A DNA stretch of 12,917 nucleotides from Firmicutes bacterium ZCTH02-B6 (GTDB lineage: Bacteria; Bacillota; Limnochordia; Limnochordales; ZCTH02-B6). Shown in pieces: positions 7,331 to 12,917 of this stretch. The position numbers and the translations under genes are program-made. The notes under the pieces are model-generated. The model ran no database searches, was not told the origin of the DNA, and saw only the letters and a list, made by a program, of their open reading frames with translations. Position 1 is the stretch's first letter; each line of letters opens with the position of its first letter. The DNA is taken from positions 1 to 12,917 of the forward strand of contig LZRQ01000099.1 of NCBI GenBank assembly GCA_002159155.1, given 5' to 3'.

Positions 7331-8485
7331 GTGCAATCACAAGCGCTGCTGGACCAGTTTGCCCGCTGGCAAGGGGAAATGCTCGGGCTGCTGGAACAGC
7401 TGGTCAACATCGATTCCGGCACAGGGCATGCGGCTGGAATTGAGGCGATCCTGGACATCCTCGAACCCCGCCTGAAGGAGCTTGGGTTCACCACCCGGCG
7501 CTTCCCCTCGCCGGTGGGACCCCACCTGGTCGCCGACGGTTCCCGGGAACCCAGGGTGCTGCTCATGGGCCACATCGACACGGTGTTCCCCGTAGGTACC
7601 GCCGCTCGGCGGCCTTTCCGGGTGGAGGGCCATCGCGCCTACGGTCCGGGCGTTATGGACATGAAGGCGGGCATCGTGTCCATGGTGTACGTCATCAGGG
7701 CCCTGGCGGCGCAAGGCCTGCATCAGCACGTGCGGGTGATCATCAACGCCGACGAGGAGATCAGCTCCCCCCACTCCCGCGCCCTGGTGGCCGAGTACGC
7801 CCCGGGGTGCCGGGCGGCGTTCGTCTTCGAACCCGCCCGCTCCATACAGGAGGTCACCACCCTGCGCAAGGGTGTGGGCGATGTAACCATCGCCGTCAAG
7901 GGCCGGGCAGCCCACGCGGGTGCGGCGCCCCAGGACGGGCTCAGCGCCGTCCAAGAGCTGGCTCGCATCACGTTGGCGCTGCACGAGCTCACCGATCTGG
8001 AGCGGGGCATCTCCGTCAACGTCGGCGTCGTGTCGGGCGGCACCGCCCGCAACGTGGTGCCGGAGCACGCCCACGCCCGGGTCGACCTGCGCTTTGCCAC
8101 CAAGGCCGACGGGGAAGCCCTGATGCAACGCATCCGGGAGATCTGTGCCCCGTCGCGTCCCGGCTACGAGATCGAGGTGACGGGCGGCATGACTCGTCCG
8201 CCCCTGGAGCGCCGGGCCGAAATCGAGGCCTTGTTTGCGCAGGTCCAGGCCGCCGGGAGGGAATTGGGCCTTGAGCTGGCGCAGGCGTCGTCCGGCGGCG
8301 TGTCCGATGCGAACCTCATTGCGGACGCGGGCGTTCCCGTCATCGACTCCATCGGCCCGGTGGGCGGCAAGGCCCACAGCGACGACGAATACTTGGAGAT
8401 CGACTCCATCGTCCCCCGGGCGGCGCTGGCGGCTTTGGCGATTTCCCGGCTGCTGGCCCATGAGGCCAAAGCGGCCGCGTCGTGA
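7331..8485 (+). CDS. M20 metallopeptidase, glutamate carboxypeptidase-like
   Basis: A 384-residue cytoplasmic zinc hydrolase of the M20 family, closest in motif pattern to carboxypeptidase G2. The GTG at 7331 is chosen because GGAGG lies 8 nt upstream. An earlier in-frame TTG at 7298 would put the hairpin inside the gene. Metal and catalytic residues are all present: HID (H81, D83), GVMDMK (D110), DEE (E142, E143), FEPARS (E167) and GGKAHSDDE (H349). The lid/dimerisation domain spans about 180-290, with KGRAAHAGAAP and GGTARNVVPEHAHARVDLR. SGGVSDANLIAD (321-332) is the typical late substrate loop. There is no signal peptide. Family members remove C-terminal glutamate or cleave N-acyl amino acids. 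Following a peptide-type importer, it probably processes the imported compound. N-acyl-amino-acid or dipeptide hydrolysis is an alternative to true folate/glutamate activity. Confidence 0.9.
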   Translation: MQSQALLDQFARWQGEMLGLLEQLVNIDSGTGHAAGIEAILDILEPRLKELGFTTRRFPSPVGPHLVADGSREPRVLLMGHIDTVFPVGTAARRPFRVEGHRAYGPGVMDMKAGIVSMVYVIRALAAQGLHQHVRVIINADEEISSPHSRALVAEYAPGCRAAFVFEPARSIQEVTTLRKGVGDVTIAVKGRAAHAGAAPQDGLSAVQELARITLALHELTDLERGISVNVGVVSGGTARNVVPEHAHARVDLRFATKADGEALMQRIREICAPSRPGYEIEVTGGMTRPPLERRAEIEALFAQVQAAGRELGLELAQASSGGVSDANLIADAGVPVIDSIGPVGGKAHSDDEYLEIDSIVPRAALAALAISRLLAHEAKAAAS

Positions 8486-8510
8486 TTGGCGGGGCCCCGG
8501 CGGTACCCGC

Positions 8511-8586
8511 CTGAGCGTGTCGGCACCGGCTGAGCGTGTCGGCACCGGCTGAGCGTGTCGGCACCGGCTGAGCGTGTCGGCACCGG
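8511..8586. repeat. Four perfect 19-bp tandem repeats
   Basis: CTGAGCGTGTCGGCACCGG is repeated four times without a mismatch (starts 8511, 8530, 8549, 8568), followed by CTGAG of a fifth copy at 8587-8591. The array lies in the 113-bp gap between the convergent M20 and EamA genes. A 19-bp unit shifts frame with every copy, so it is not coding. Perfect identity suggests recent expansion or active homogenisation. No hairpin terminator serving the two convergent genes is otherwise apparent here. Confidence 0.95.
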
Positions 8587-8598
8587 CTGAGGGCGCGG

Positions 8599-9849
8599 TC
8601 AATGGTGCGGCGCTGAAGCCGCTCTGCTATCCTTTGGAGCCGATTTCCCGCTCTCCCCGGCAGCCGCCGACGGCCAGGCGGCTGCCGGGGGCACACCGGC
8701 CACCTCGCTCAACCACACGCCCAGCAGTGCCAACCCTCCGCCAGCGAGCTGGACCACGGCCACCGTCTCCCCGGAAAGCGCCGCGAAAAGGAGTCCCAGG
8801 ACGGGCACCAGGTTGATATACACCGCGGCCAGCGTGGCGTCCACGACGGTCAATGCAAAGTTCCAGAGGAAAATCGTCAGGGCCGACGACAACAGGCCGA
8901 GGTACAGCACGGCAAACCAGCCTAGTGCGCTGATGCGGGGCGGGCCCGTTACAGCGATCTCGAGGACCGTCACCGGCAACAGGTACAGGAGTCCCGCGGC
9001 GATGCTGCCCGCGCTCATGACGGCCGGATGTACCGACGCCGCCAGCTTCTTCCCTTGCACCGTCCAGGCAGCAAAGGAGACTACACTGCCCAAAATGAGC
9101 GCATTCCCGACGAGAGATTGGGCCGCGGCCTGTGCAGGCTGGAAGCCCGCGATCAGAAGCACACCTGCTACGGACAAGGCGATGCCCGCGACTCGCACGA
9201 TGGGCAAACGCTCCTTGAGGAGGCGCCAGGACAACAGGGCCGTCACAGCCGGGATGCCGGCCTGGATCATGGCCGCACTGGCGGCCGACGTGTACATGAG
9301 GCCGAGATTTTGCAGGCCGTAGTAAAGGGCCGTTCCCGTCAGTCCAAAGCGGAGGAATTCCCGCTGTGTCACCATCCGCCAGCGGAATCCGTGCCGCCGG
9401 GCCAGAGGAGCGAGCGCCGCGAGTGCCACCAGAAAGCGCAGAAACGTCAGGGTGAACGGGCCCGTCTCCTCCACGACCGCCTTGATCAGCACAAAGGTAG
9501 AGCTCCAAATGATGACCGTCGCCGTGAGGGCCAGCAGGCCGCGGGTGCGGGGTCCCTTCGTGCGGGATCCCTCGGTGCGGGCTCGCTGCGTGTGCGGTAC
9601 CTGGATGCGGGCTCGCTGCGTGCGGGGCTCCTGGATGCGGGCTCGCTGCATGCGGGGTTCGTGAATGCGGGCTCGCTGCGTGCGGGGCTCCTGGATGCGG
9701 GCTCGCTGCGTGCGGGCGCCCTGTGTACGAGCTCCCTGCGTGCTAGTCTCCCGCATACCAGCCCGTTGGCCGCTGGGTTCCCGCGCATCCTTCCGTGCCA
9801 AGTCCAGACGTGGGTCCGGCTGCGGAGGTGTGTGCGACTCGGTCGGCAT
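8599..9849 (-). CDS. EamA/DMT-family exporter with Arg-rich N-terminal extension
   Basis: A 416-residue protein. From residue about 105 it is a standard two-domain EamA (RhaT/DMT) transporter of some 310 residues with about ten membrane helices. The first helix is LLALTATVIIWSSTFVLIKA, YYGLQNLGLMYTSAASAAMI lies in repeat one, and the second EamA repeat spans about 245-385, with VVSFAAWTVQGKKLA and ILAAVYINLVPVLGLLFA-like helices (IFLWNFALTVVDATLAAVYI). Such proteins export amino acids, drugs or metabolites, usually by proton exchange. The ATG at 9849 is chosen because a GAGAGGG Shine-Dalgarno lies 9 nt upstream; no ATG, GTG or TTG start lies between the repeats and helix one. Residues about 35-104 are an Arg-rich pentapeptide-type repeat absent from ordinary family members. 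The C-terminal tail (about 385-416) is low complexity. The gene is divergent from a TetR regulator that probably controls it. The exported substrate is unknown. Confidence 0.88.
   Translation of the reverse strand: MPTESHTPPQPDPRLDLARKDAREPSGQRAGMRETSTQGARTQGARTQRARIQEPRTQRARIHEPRMQRARIQEPRTQRARIQVPHTQRARTEGSRTKGPRTRGLLALTATVIIWSSTFVLIKAVVEETGPFTLTFLRFLVALAALAPLARRHGFRWRMVTQREFLRFGLTGTALYYGLQNLGLMYTSAASAAMIQAGIPAVTALLSWRLLKERLPIVRVAGIALSVAGVLLIAGFQPAQAAAQSLVGNALILGSVVSFAAWTVQGKKLAASVHPAVMSAGSIAAGLLYLLPVTVLEIAVTGPPRISALGWFAVLYLGLLSSALTIFLWNFALTVVDATLAAVYINLVPVLGLLFAALSGETVAVVQLAGGGLALLGVWLSEVAGVPPAAAWPSAAAGESGKSAPKDSRAASAPHH
8655..8690. repeat. Perfect 14-bp inverted repeat inside the 3' end of the EamA gene
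   Basis: CCCCGGCAGCCGCC (8655-8668) and GGCGGCTGCCGGGG (8677-8690) are exact reverse complements around an 8-nt loop. On the EamA transcript it falls in the last 31 codons, in the low-complexity C-terminal tail, 54 nt before the stop codon. It would make a very stable RNA hairpin. Confidence 0.8.
9541..9750. repeat. Coding minisatellite, 30-bp units (15-bp sub-period)
   Basis: Seven 30-bp units start at 9541, 9571, 9601, 9631, 9661, 9691 and 9721. The four central units share CTGGATGCGGGCTCGCTGCG with few changes and the outer ones are diverged. Each unit has two related 15-bp halves. On the minus strand this encodes alternating pentapeptides such as TQRAR and IQEPR in the EamA N-terminus (residues about 34-103). 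Both periods are multiples of three, so gain or loss of units would keep the frame. Confidence 0.9.
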
Positions 9850-9988
9850 CAACTCATTCCCTCTCCCGGATGCACGTCGAGACGGCGTTATTCTGCATCC
9901 GGAGCACAAGCTCCTGGATTGGCATCACCGATTCCCGGCTCGTAGGCGCGGAGTTACTCCAAGGCGCACGGAAACGCCGGCGGGGAGG

Positions 9989-10006
9989 GGGAATGTGCTC
10001 ATTCCC
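9989..10006 (-). promoter_or_regulatory. Hairpin in the EamA leader
   Basis: GGGAATG (9989-9995) and CATTCCC (10000-10006) are perfect inverted repeats around TGCT. The element lies about 140 bp upstream of the EamA start, on the EamA side of the first TetR-type dyad. It could be a leader hairpin or a second operator. The rest of the 400-bp region between the divergent genes holds the two dyads listed separately and no credible gene. Confidence 0.35.
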
Positions 10007-10026
10007 GACACCCCTTTAGTTATTTC

Positions 10027-10038
10027 GACCGAACGGTC
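10027..10038 (-). promoter_or_regulatory. Putative TetR operator facing EamA
   Basis: GACCG (10027-10031) and CGGTC (10034-10038) form a dyad around AA. The same 12 bp, GACCGAACGGTC, recurs at 10176-10187 before the regulator gene. On the minus strand it overlaps a weak -35-like TGGACC (10040-10035) with a poor TAAAGG -10 candidate at 10018-10013. The promoter call is weak; the shared dyad is clear. Confidence 0.55.
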
Positions 10039-10173
10039 CACGGGCCACGGGTGGAAACCGTTCGTTCTTAAATGCGTCGAGACGCCGCGTATTCCTCTGG
10101 GAAAGCCGGTTGCAATGAAACACGCACCGCGTGTCCGCCGCGCCCACGCTGGATCTTCGCGACGAACTGCAGG

Positions 10174-10202
10174 TTGACCGAACGGTCTGCGACACCTAGG
10201 AT
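10174..10202 (+). promoter_or_regulatory. tetR promoter with overlapping operator
   Basis: TTGACC (10174-10179) and TAGGAT (10197-10202) form a sigma-70-type promoter with a 17-bp spacer. The dyad GACCGAACGGTC (10176-10187) overlaps the -35 box and the start of the spacer. Bound regulator would block RNA polymerase, so autorepression is inferred. The start codon is about 48 bp downstream of the -10. Confidence 0.6.
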
Positions 10203-10249
10203 TGTCTCACCGAAACCGCTAGAGCCTTACGACAACGGAGGGATGAGTA

Positions 10250-10831
10250 TTGCCGCGCAGTCCGGAGTTTGATCCTGACATCGTCCTCGATCAGGCCGTT
10301 GCACTCTTTTGGGAGCGAGGGTACGAAGCCACGTCGGTGGCAGACCTCGTCGAACACCTGGGAATTTCAAAAGCCAGCCTTTACAACTCCTTCGGCAGCA
10401 AGCACCAGCTCTACCTCAGGGCGCTGGACCGCTACATCGTAAAAGAAGATCCCTTCCCAATGTCGCTGCTCACCCGCCAGGGAAAGGCCCTTCCGCTCGT
10501 CCGTGGATTGATTGAACGGTTTGCCGATCACGCGTCCTGGCAGGTACTCCGGCACGGCTGCTTTCTGGTCAACGCCGCGGTCGAACGGCTACCCGGCGAC
10601 AAGGAGGTCCAACGGCGGGTCGAGATGGCCTGGAACGGCCTCGAAGCGGCGTTGGCCCTCTGCCTCCACCGGGCGCAGGTAGAGGGGGAGCTGTCTCCCC
10701 GAAAGGACCCATTCACACTGGCCAGCTTCTTCCTGGTGTTTCTGGTGGGGCTTCAAGTCATGGCCAAAGTGGGAGCGCCCGCAACCCGCTACCATGGAGC
10801 CGCCCGTGAAGCCCTCTCCCTCCTGCGGTGA
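10250..10831 (+). CDS. TetR/AcrR-family transcriptional regulator
   Basis: A 193-residue regulator. The TTG at 10250 is used, with GGAGGG (10237-10242) spaced 7 nt. The ATG at 10243 is out of frame. The N-terminal TetR DNA-binding domain is complete: VLDQAVALFWERGYEATSVA then DLVEHLGISKASLYNSFGSK as the helix-turn-helix (about residues 27-50) and HQLYLRALDRYI. The C-terminal ligand domain has HGCFLVNAAVERLPGDKEVQ (about 102-121) and the helix with HRAQVEGELSP, a pattern seen in ComR/AcrR-like members. Such proteins are usually dimeric repressors released by a small hydrophobic or toxic ligand. Two identical dyads between it and the divergent EamA gene suggest that it represses both itself and the exporter. 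The ligand is probably linked to the exporter's substrate. Confidence 0.92.
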   Translation: MPRSPEFDPDIVLDQAVALFWERGYEATSVADLVEHLGISKASLYNSFGSKHQLYLRALDRYIVKEDPFPMSLLTRQGKALPLVRGLIERFADHASWQVLRHGCFLVNAAVERLPGDKEVQRRVEMAWNGLEAALALCLHRAQVEGELSPRKDPFTLASFFLVFLVGLQVMAKVGAPATRYHGAAREALSLLR

Positions 10832-10855
10832 CTGCTAACATCCTGACACGTGCGT

Positions 10856-10893
10856 ACCGGAACGGTGTCGGCCCTTTGTACCGACCGGTCGGT
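10856..10893. promoter_or_regulatory. Two operator-like dyads downstream of tetR
   Basis: ACCGACCGGTCGGT (10880-10893) is a perfect 14-bp palindrome. A second dyad, ACCG-GAA-CGGT, lies at 10856-10866. They share ACCG/CGGT half-sites with the dyads upstream of tetR. They sit in the 158-bp gap between convergent genes, where no promoter is needed. TTGTTT follows the palindrome, so a weak ACCGA-CCGG-TCGGT terminator for tetR is an alternative reading. Confidence 0.4.
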
Positions 10894-10921
10894 TTGTTTG
10901 AGGGGGTGTGGGAAAACGGAC

Positions 10922-10939
10922 GGTGCCCCTGGGGGCGCC
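10922..10939 (-). terminator. Candidate terminator of the fused ATPase gene
   Basis: On the minus strand GGCGCCC, loop CCAG and GGGCACC form a 7-bp stem (one G-U pair), followed by GTCCGTTTTCC. It begins about 50 nt after the ATPase stop. The T-run is short and offset, so this is tentative. Confidence 0.3.
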
Positions 10940-10989
10940 TAAAACCTGGAAGCGGCGGCCCGGCTGCGACGCGCCTCACTACGGCCTCA

Positions 10990-12651
10990 TTACGACCTGC
11001 TGTTGACCCGGGGGGCGTCGGTGCGTGGCACCACCAGGGGAGCGCCGGTGACGGGGTCGGGCACCACGGTGCAGCGAGTGTCGAACACGTCTTCCACCAA
11101 CTGTTCCGTGATCACGTGGGCGGGGCTGCCGGCTGCAACGACGCGACCGTCTTTCATGACGACCAGGTATTCAGCGTAATGGCACGCCTGGCAGAGGTCG
11201 TGCAGCACCATGATGACGGTCTTTCCCTCGGTCTCCGCCAAGTCCCGGACGAGCTCGAGCACCTCGATCTGGTGGGCCATGTCGAGAAACGTGGTCGGCT
11301 CGTCCAGCAGCAACACGGGTGTGCTCTGGGCCAGGGCCATGGCGAGCCGCACCCGCTGGCGCTGGCCTCCAGAGAGGGCCTCCACAGGATGCCAGCGCAG
11401 TTCCGCCGTGCCGGTGACGGTCAAAGCCCGCTCCACGGCCCGCTCGTCCTCGGGGGTCCACTGGCGCCACCAGCGCTGGTGCGGGTAACGCCCGAGCGCG
11501 ACTAGGTCCTCGACCAGCATGCCCGGCGGGGGCAGCGCCTCCTGGGCCAAGAGGCCGACCTCTCGGGCCAACTCCTTTACACCCCGCTCCCGCACGGGCC
11601 GGTCAAACAGCCATGCATCCCCTTCGACCGGCAACAAGCGCGCCAGCGCCCTCAGGAATGTGGACTTGCCACACCCGTTGGGGCCGACGACGGCGCTCAC
11701 CTTGCCCGCCGGGAACTCGACCGAGACACCGTCCAGGACGATCCGCCCGTCATAGCCGGCGCGCAAGCCCGCCGTCCGGAAAACGGAACCCTGCGGCGCA
11801 CGGGCGACAACCCCAGGTGCCACCGCCGGATCCGCGAGCTCCGCCTGGAAGGCGCGCAGGAACGAGCGCCCCCGGGCGACGCACCACGGGATGCCTGATC
11901 CGGCGCATTGCACCACGTCGCACTCCACGCCAAAGACGTGCCGCAGACGCTCGGGGCGCAGCACCTCTTCCGGCGGTCCCACGGCGACGATCTCGCCGGC
12001 GCGCATGGCCACTACGTGGTCGCTGACCCAGGCCGCCGCGTTGACGTCGTGCAGCACGGCAACGATGGTCTTGCCCTCTTCCCGGTTGAGGCGGCGGATG
12101 AGCCGCAGCACTTCCTGCTGGTGGGCGAGGTCCAGATAGGTAGTGGGTTCGTCGAGCAGGAGAATGGGCGTTTCCTGTGCCAGCGCCATGGCGATCCACA
12201 CCCGCTGCCGCTGGCCGCCGGATAATTCGTCCACAACCCGGTCCCGCAGGTCGGCCACGCCCGCGAGCTCCATGGCCCGCTCAACCGCGGCGTGGTCGCT
12301 GGCGCTCAACGGCTGCAGGATGGCCTGGTGCGGATAGCGGCCGCGACGCACAAGCTCCTCGACAACAATGGCCTCCGGTGCGGTCTGCTGCTGGGGCAAC
12401 AGTCCTAAGCGCCGGGCCACCTCCCGGGTCGGCAGGCGATGAATCGCCTCACCGTCAAGCACCACCACGCCAGACACCGGCGCCAGCAGGCGGGCCAACG
12501 CCCGCAAGAGGGTGGACTTGCCGCAGCCGTTGGGGCCCAGGATGGCTGTTACGGCCCCATCGGGCACGTGAAGATTCAAGTCTTTCGCCACGACCCCGCC
12601 CCGGCCATAAGCCAGGGTAAGTTCGTCCGCTCGCAAGCGGGCCATGCCCAT
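10990..12651 (-). CDS. Double (fused) FepC-like ABC transporter ATPase, iron-siderophore/cobalamin type
   Basis: A 553-residue cytoplasmic protein with two complete ABC ATPase domains of the FepC/FecE/BtuD-like class in one chain. Half one (about 4-262) has Walker A GPNGCGKST (39-47), Q-loop PQQ (86-88), signature LSGGQRQR (143-150), Walker B LLLDEP (164-169) and H-loop H201. Half two (about 290-540) has Walker A (323-331), Q370, LSGGQRQR (426-433), LLLDEP (447-452) and H484. Both carry RGRYPHQ or LGRYPHQ (about 103-109 and 386-392), the class signature before the helical domain. A linker of roughly 30 residues joins them. All catalytic residues are intact in both halves, so both ATP sites should work. 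Members of this class are normally single-domain proteins that form homodimers under two FecCD permeases; the fusion would fix a heterodimer. The ATG at 12651 has GAGAGG 6 nt upstream; a second ATG at 12645 is possible. The C-terminus of a FecCD permease is encoded just upstream. Confidence 0.93.
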   Translation of the reverse strand: MGMARLRADELTLAYGRGGVVAKDLNLHVPDGAVTAILGPNGCGKSTLLRALARLLAPVSGVVVLDGEAIHRLPTREVARRLGLLPQQQTAPEAIVVEELVRRGRYPHQAILQPLSASDHAAVERAMELAGVADLRDRVVDELSGGQRQRVWIAMALAQETPILLLDEPTTYLDLAHQQEVLRLIRRLNREEGKTIVAVLHDVNAAAWVSDHVVAMRAGEIVAVGPPEEVLRPERLRHVFGVECDVVQCAGSGIPWCVARGRSFLRAFQAELADPAVAPGVVARAPQGSVFRTAGLRAGYDGRIVLDGVSVEFPAGKVSAVVGPNGCGKSTFLRALARLLPVEGDAWLFDRPVRERGVKELAREVGLLAQEALPPPGMLVEDLVALGRYPHQRWWRQWTPEDERAVERALTVTGTAELRWHPVEALSGGQRQRVRLAMALAQSTPVLLLDEPTTFLDMAHQIEVLELVRDLAETEGKTVIMVLHDLCQACHYAEYLVVMKDGRVVAAGSPAHVITEQLVEDVFDTRCTVVPDPVTGAPLVVPRTDAPRVNSRS

Positions 12652-12701
12652 CCACCACCTCTCGCACCTAACGCCGTCGCCTACCCGCGACCGTCGCCGG
12701 C

Positions 12702-12785
12702 GCTTACGCGCTACCCGTCGTCGCTGACGCGCTATCCGTCGTCGCTTGCGCGCTACCTGTCGTCTCTTGCGCGCTACCTGTCACC
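12702..12785. repeat. Four 21-bp tandem repeats upstream of the ATPase gene
   Basis: Four 21-bp units start at 12702, 12723, 12744 and 12765, with consensus GCTTGCGCGCTACCTGTCGTC and a few changes per unit. The tract lies in the 221-bp gap between the FecCD permease stop and the ATPase start. On the permease side, a CTACACCCGC direct repeat (12849-12858 and 12873-12882, 24-bp spacing) copies the bases around the permease stop codon. No promoter or gene is seen in this gap. Confidence 0.85.
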
Positions 12786-12872
12786 GTCGCGCACCTGCCG
12801 CGGCCGGCCAGCGCTGAGCCGCCTTCCCCAGAGACGGCCTGCCGCTTCCTACACCCGCACGGGCGCGCCTTG

Positions 12873-12917
12873 CTACACCCGCGCCTGTGTCCGGTACAGG
12901 AGCCATAGGAAGTACGG
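12873..12917 (-). CDS. FecCD-type ABC permease, C-terminal fragment
   Basis: On the minus strand, the frame open at the window edge gives PYFLWLLYRTQARV and a TAG at 12875-12873. A PFFLWLL-R-type ending is characteristic of FecCD/BtuC permeases, where this motif closes the protein after the last helix. Only 14 codons are visible, but the match and the FepC-like ATPase directly downstream support it. The permease transports iron-siderophore, haem or cobalamin across the membrane together with the ATPase. A 221-bp gap separates the two, longer than usual within such operons. Confidence 0.75.
   Translation of the reverse strand, partial: PYFLWLLYRTQARV

Noticed and set aside
8511..8586. CRISPR array
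   Set aside because: The 19-bp units are directly adjacent with no spacers, so they are a tandem repeat. The 14-, 21- and 30-bp tracts likewise lack spacers.
7337..8602. Minus-strand open frame opposite the M20 gene, beginning in the 19-bp repeats
   Set aside because: Its N-terminus is just the translated repeat (cycles of SRCRHAQPVPTRSAGADTL) and the rest mirrors the M20 gene.
10243..10270. ATG at 10243 as the start of the TetR gene
   Set aside because: It is in a different frame from the TetR domain; the TTG at 10250 is in frame with a well-placed GGAGGG.
10828..11505. Plus-strand open frame of 225 codons after tetR
   Set aside because: It overlaps the 3' part of the fused ATPase gene antisense and has no recognisable features.

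Overview
The window is high-GC DNA with strong GGAGG-type ribosome binding sites, several GTG and TTG starts, a UUCG-loop terminator and an SLH-like tail on an exported enzyme. This fits a high-GC Bacillota (Symbiobacterium-, Thermaerobacter- or Limnochordia-like) better than a proteobacterium. That placement is inferred from style only. No mobile element, RNA gene or CRISPR array is visible.

Layout. (1) Positions 1-109 hold the last codons of a leucyl aminopeptidase (M17). A gene-free stretch of about 380 bp follows, with eight 14-bp tandem repeats, a perfect 14-bp hairpin and an unexplained leader. (2) 489-2516 encodes an exported CpdB-type 2',3'-cyclic nucleotide phosphodiesterase/3'-nucleotidase, closed by a clear terminator. 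(3) 2676-8485 is a co-directional block: an IclR regulator with a palindrome in its promoter region, a family-5 (peptide-type) solute-binding protein, two DppB/DppC-like permeases and an M20 glutamate-carboxypeptidase-like hydrolase. It reads as uptake of a peptide or acyl-amino-acid substrate followed by cytoplasmic hydrolysis. No ATPase is present for this transporter. (4) A divergent pair follows: an EamA/DMT exporter (minus strand) with an Arg-rich repeat-encoded N-terminus, and a TetR/AcrR regulator (plus strand). Their intergenic region carries two identical GACCGAACGGTC dyads, so the regulator probably controls both genes. (5) On the minus strand, entering from the right edge, are the last 14 codons of a FecCD-type permease and then a single gene with two complete FepC-like ATPases fused head to tail. 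Together these are part of an iron-siderophore/cobalamin-type importer.

No wholly new multi-gene system stands out. The most unusual things are the fused double FepC-like ATPase, the Arg-rich minisatellite-encoded extension on the EamA protein, and at least four sequence-unrelated tandem repeat tracts (14, 19, 15/30 and 21 bp) in under 13 kb.
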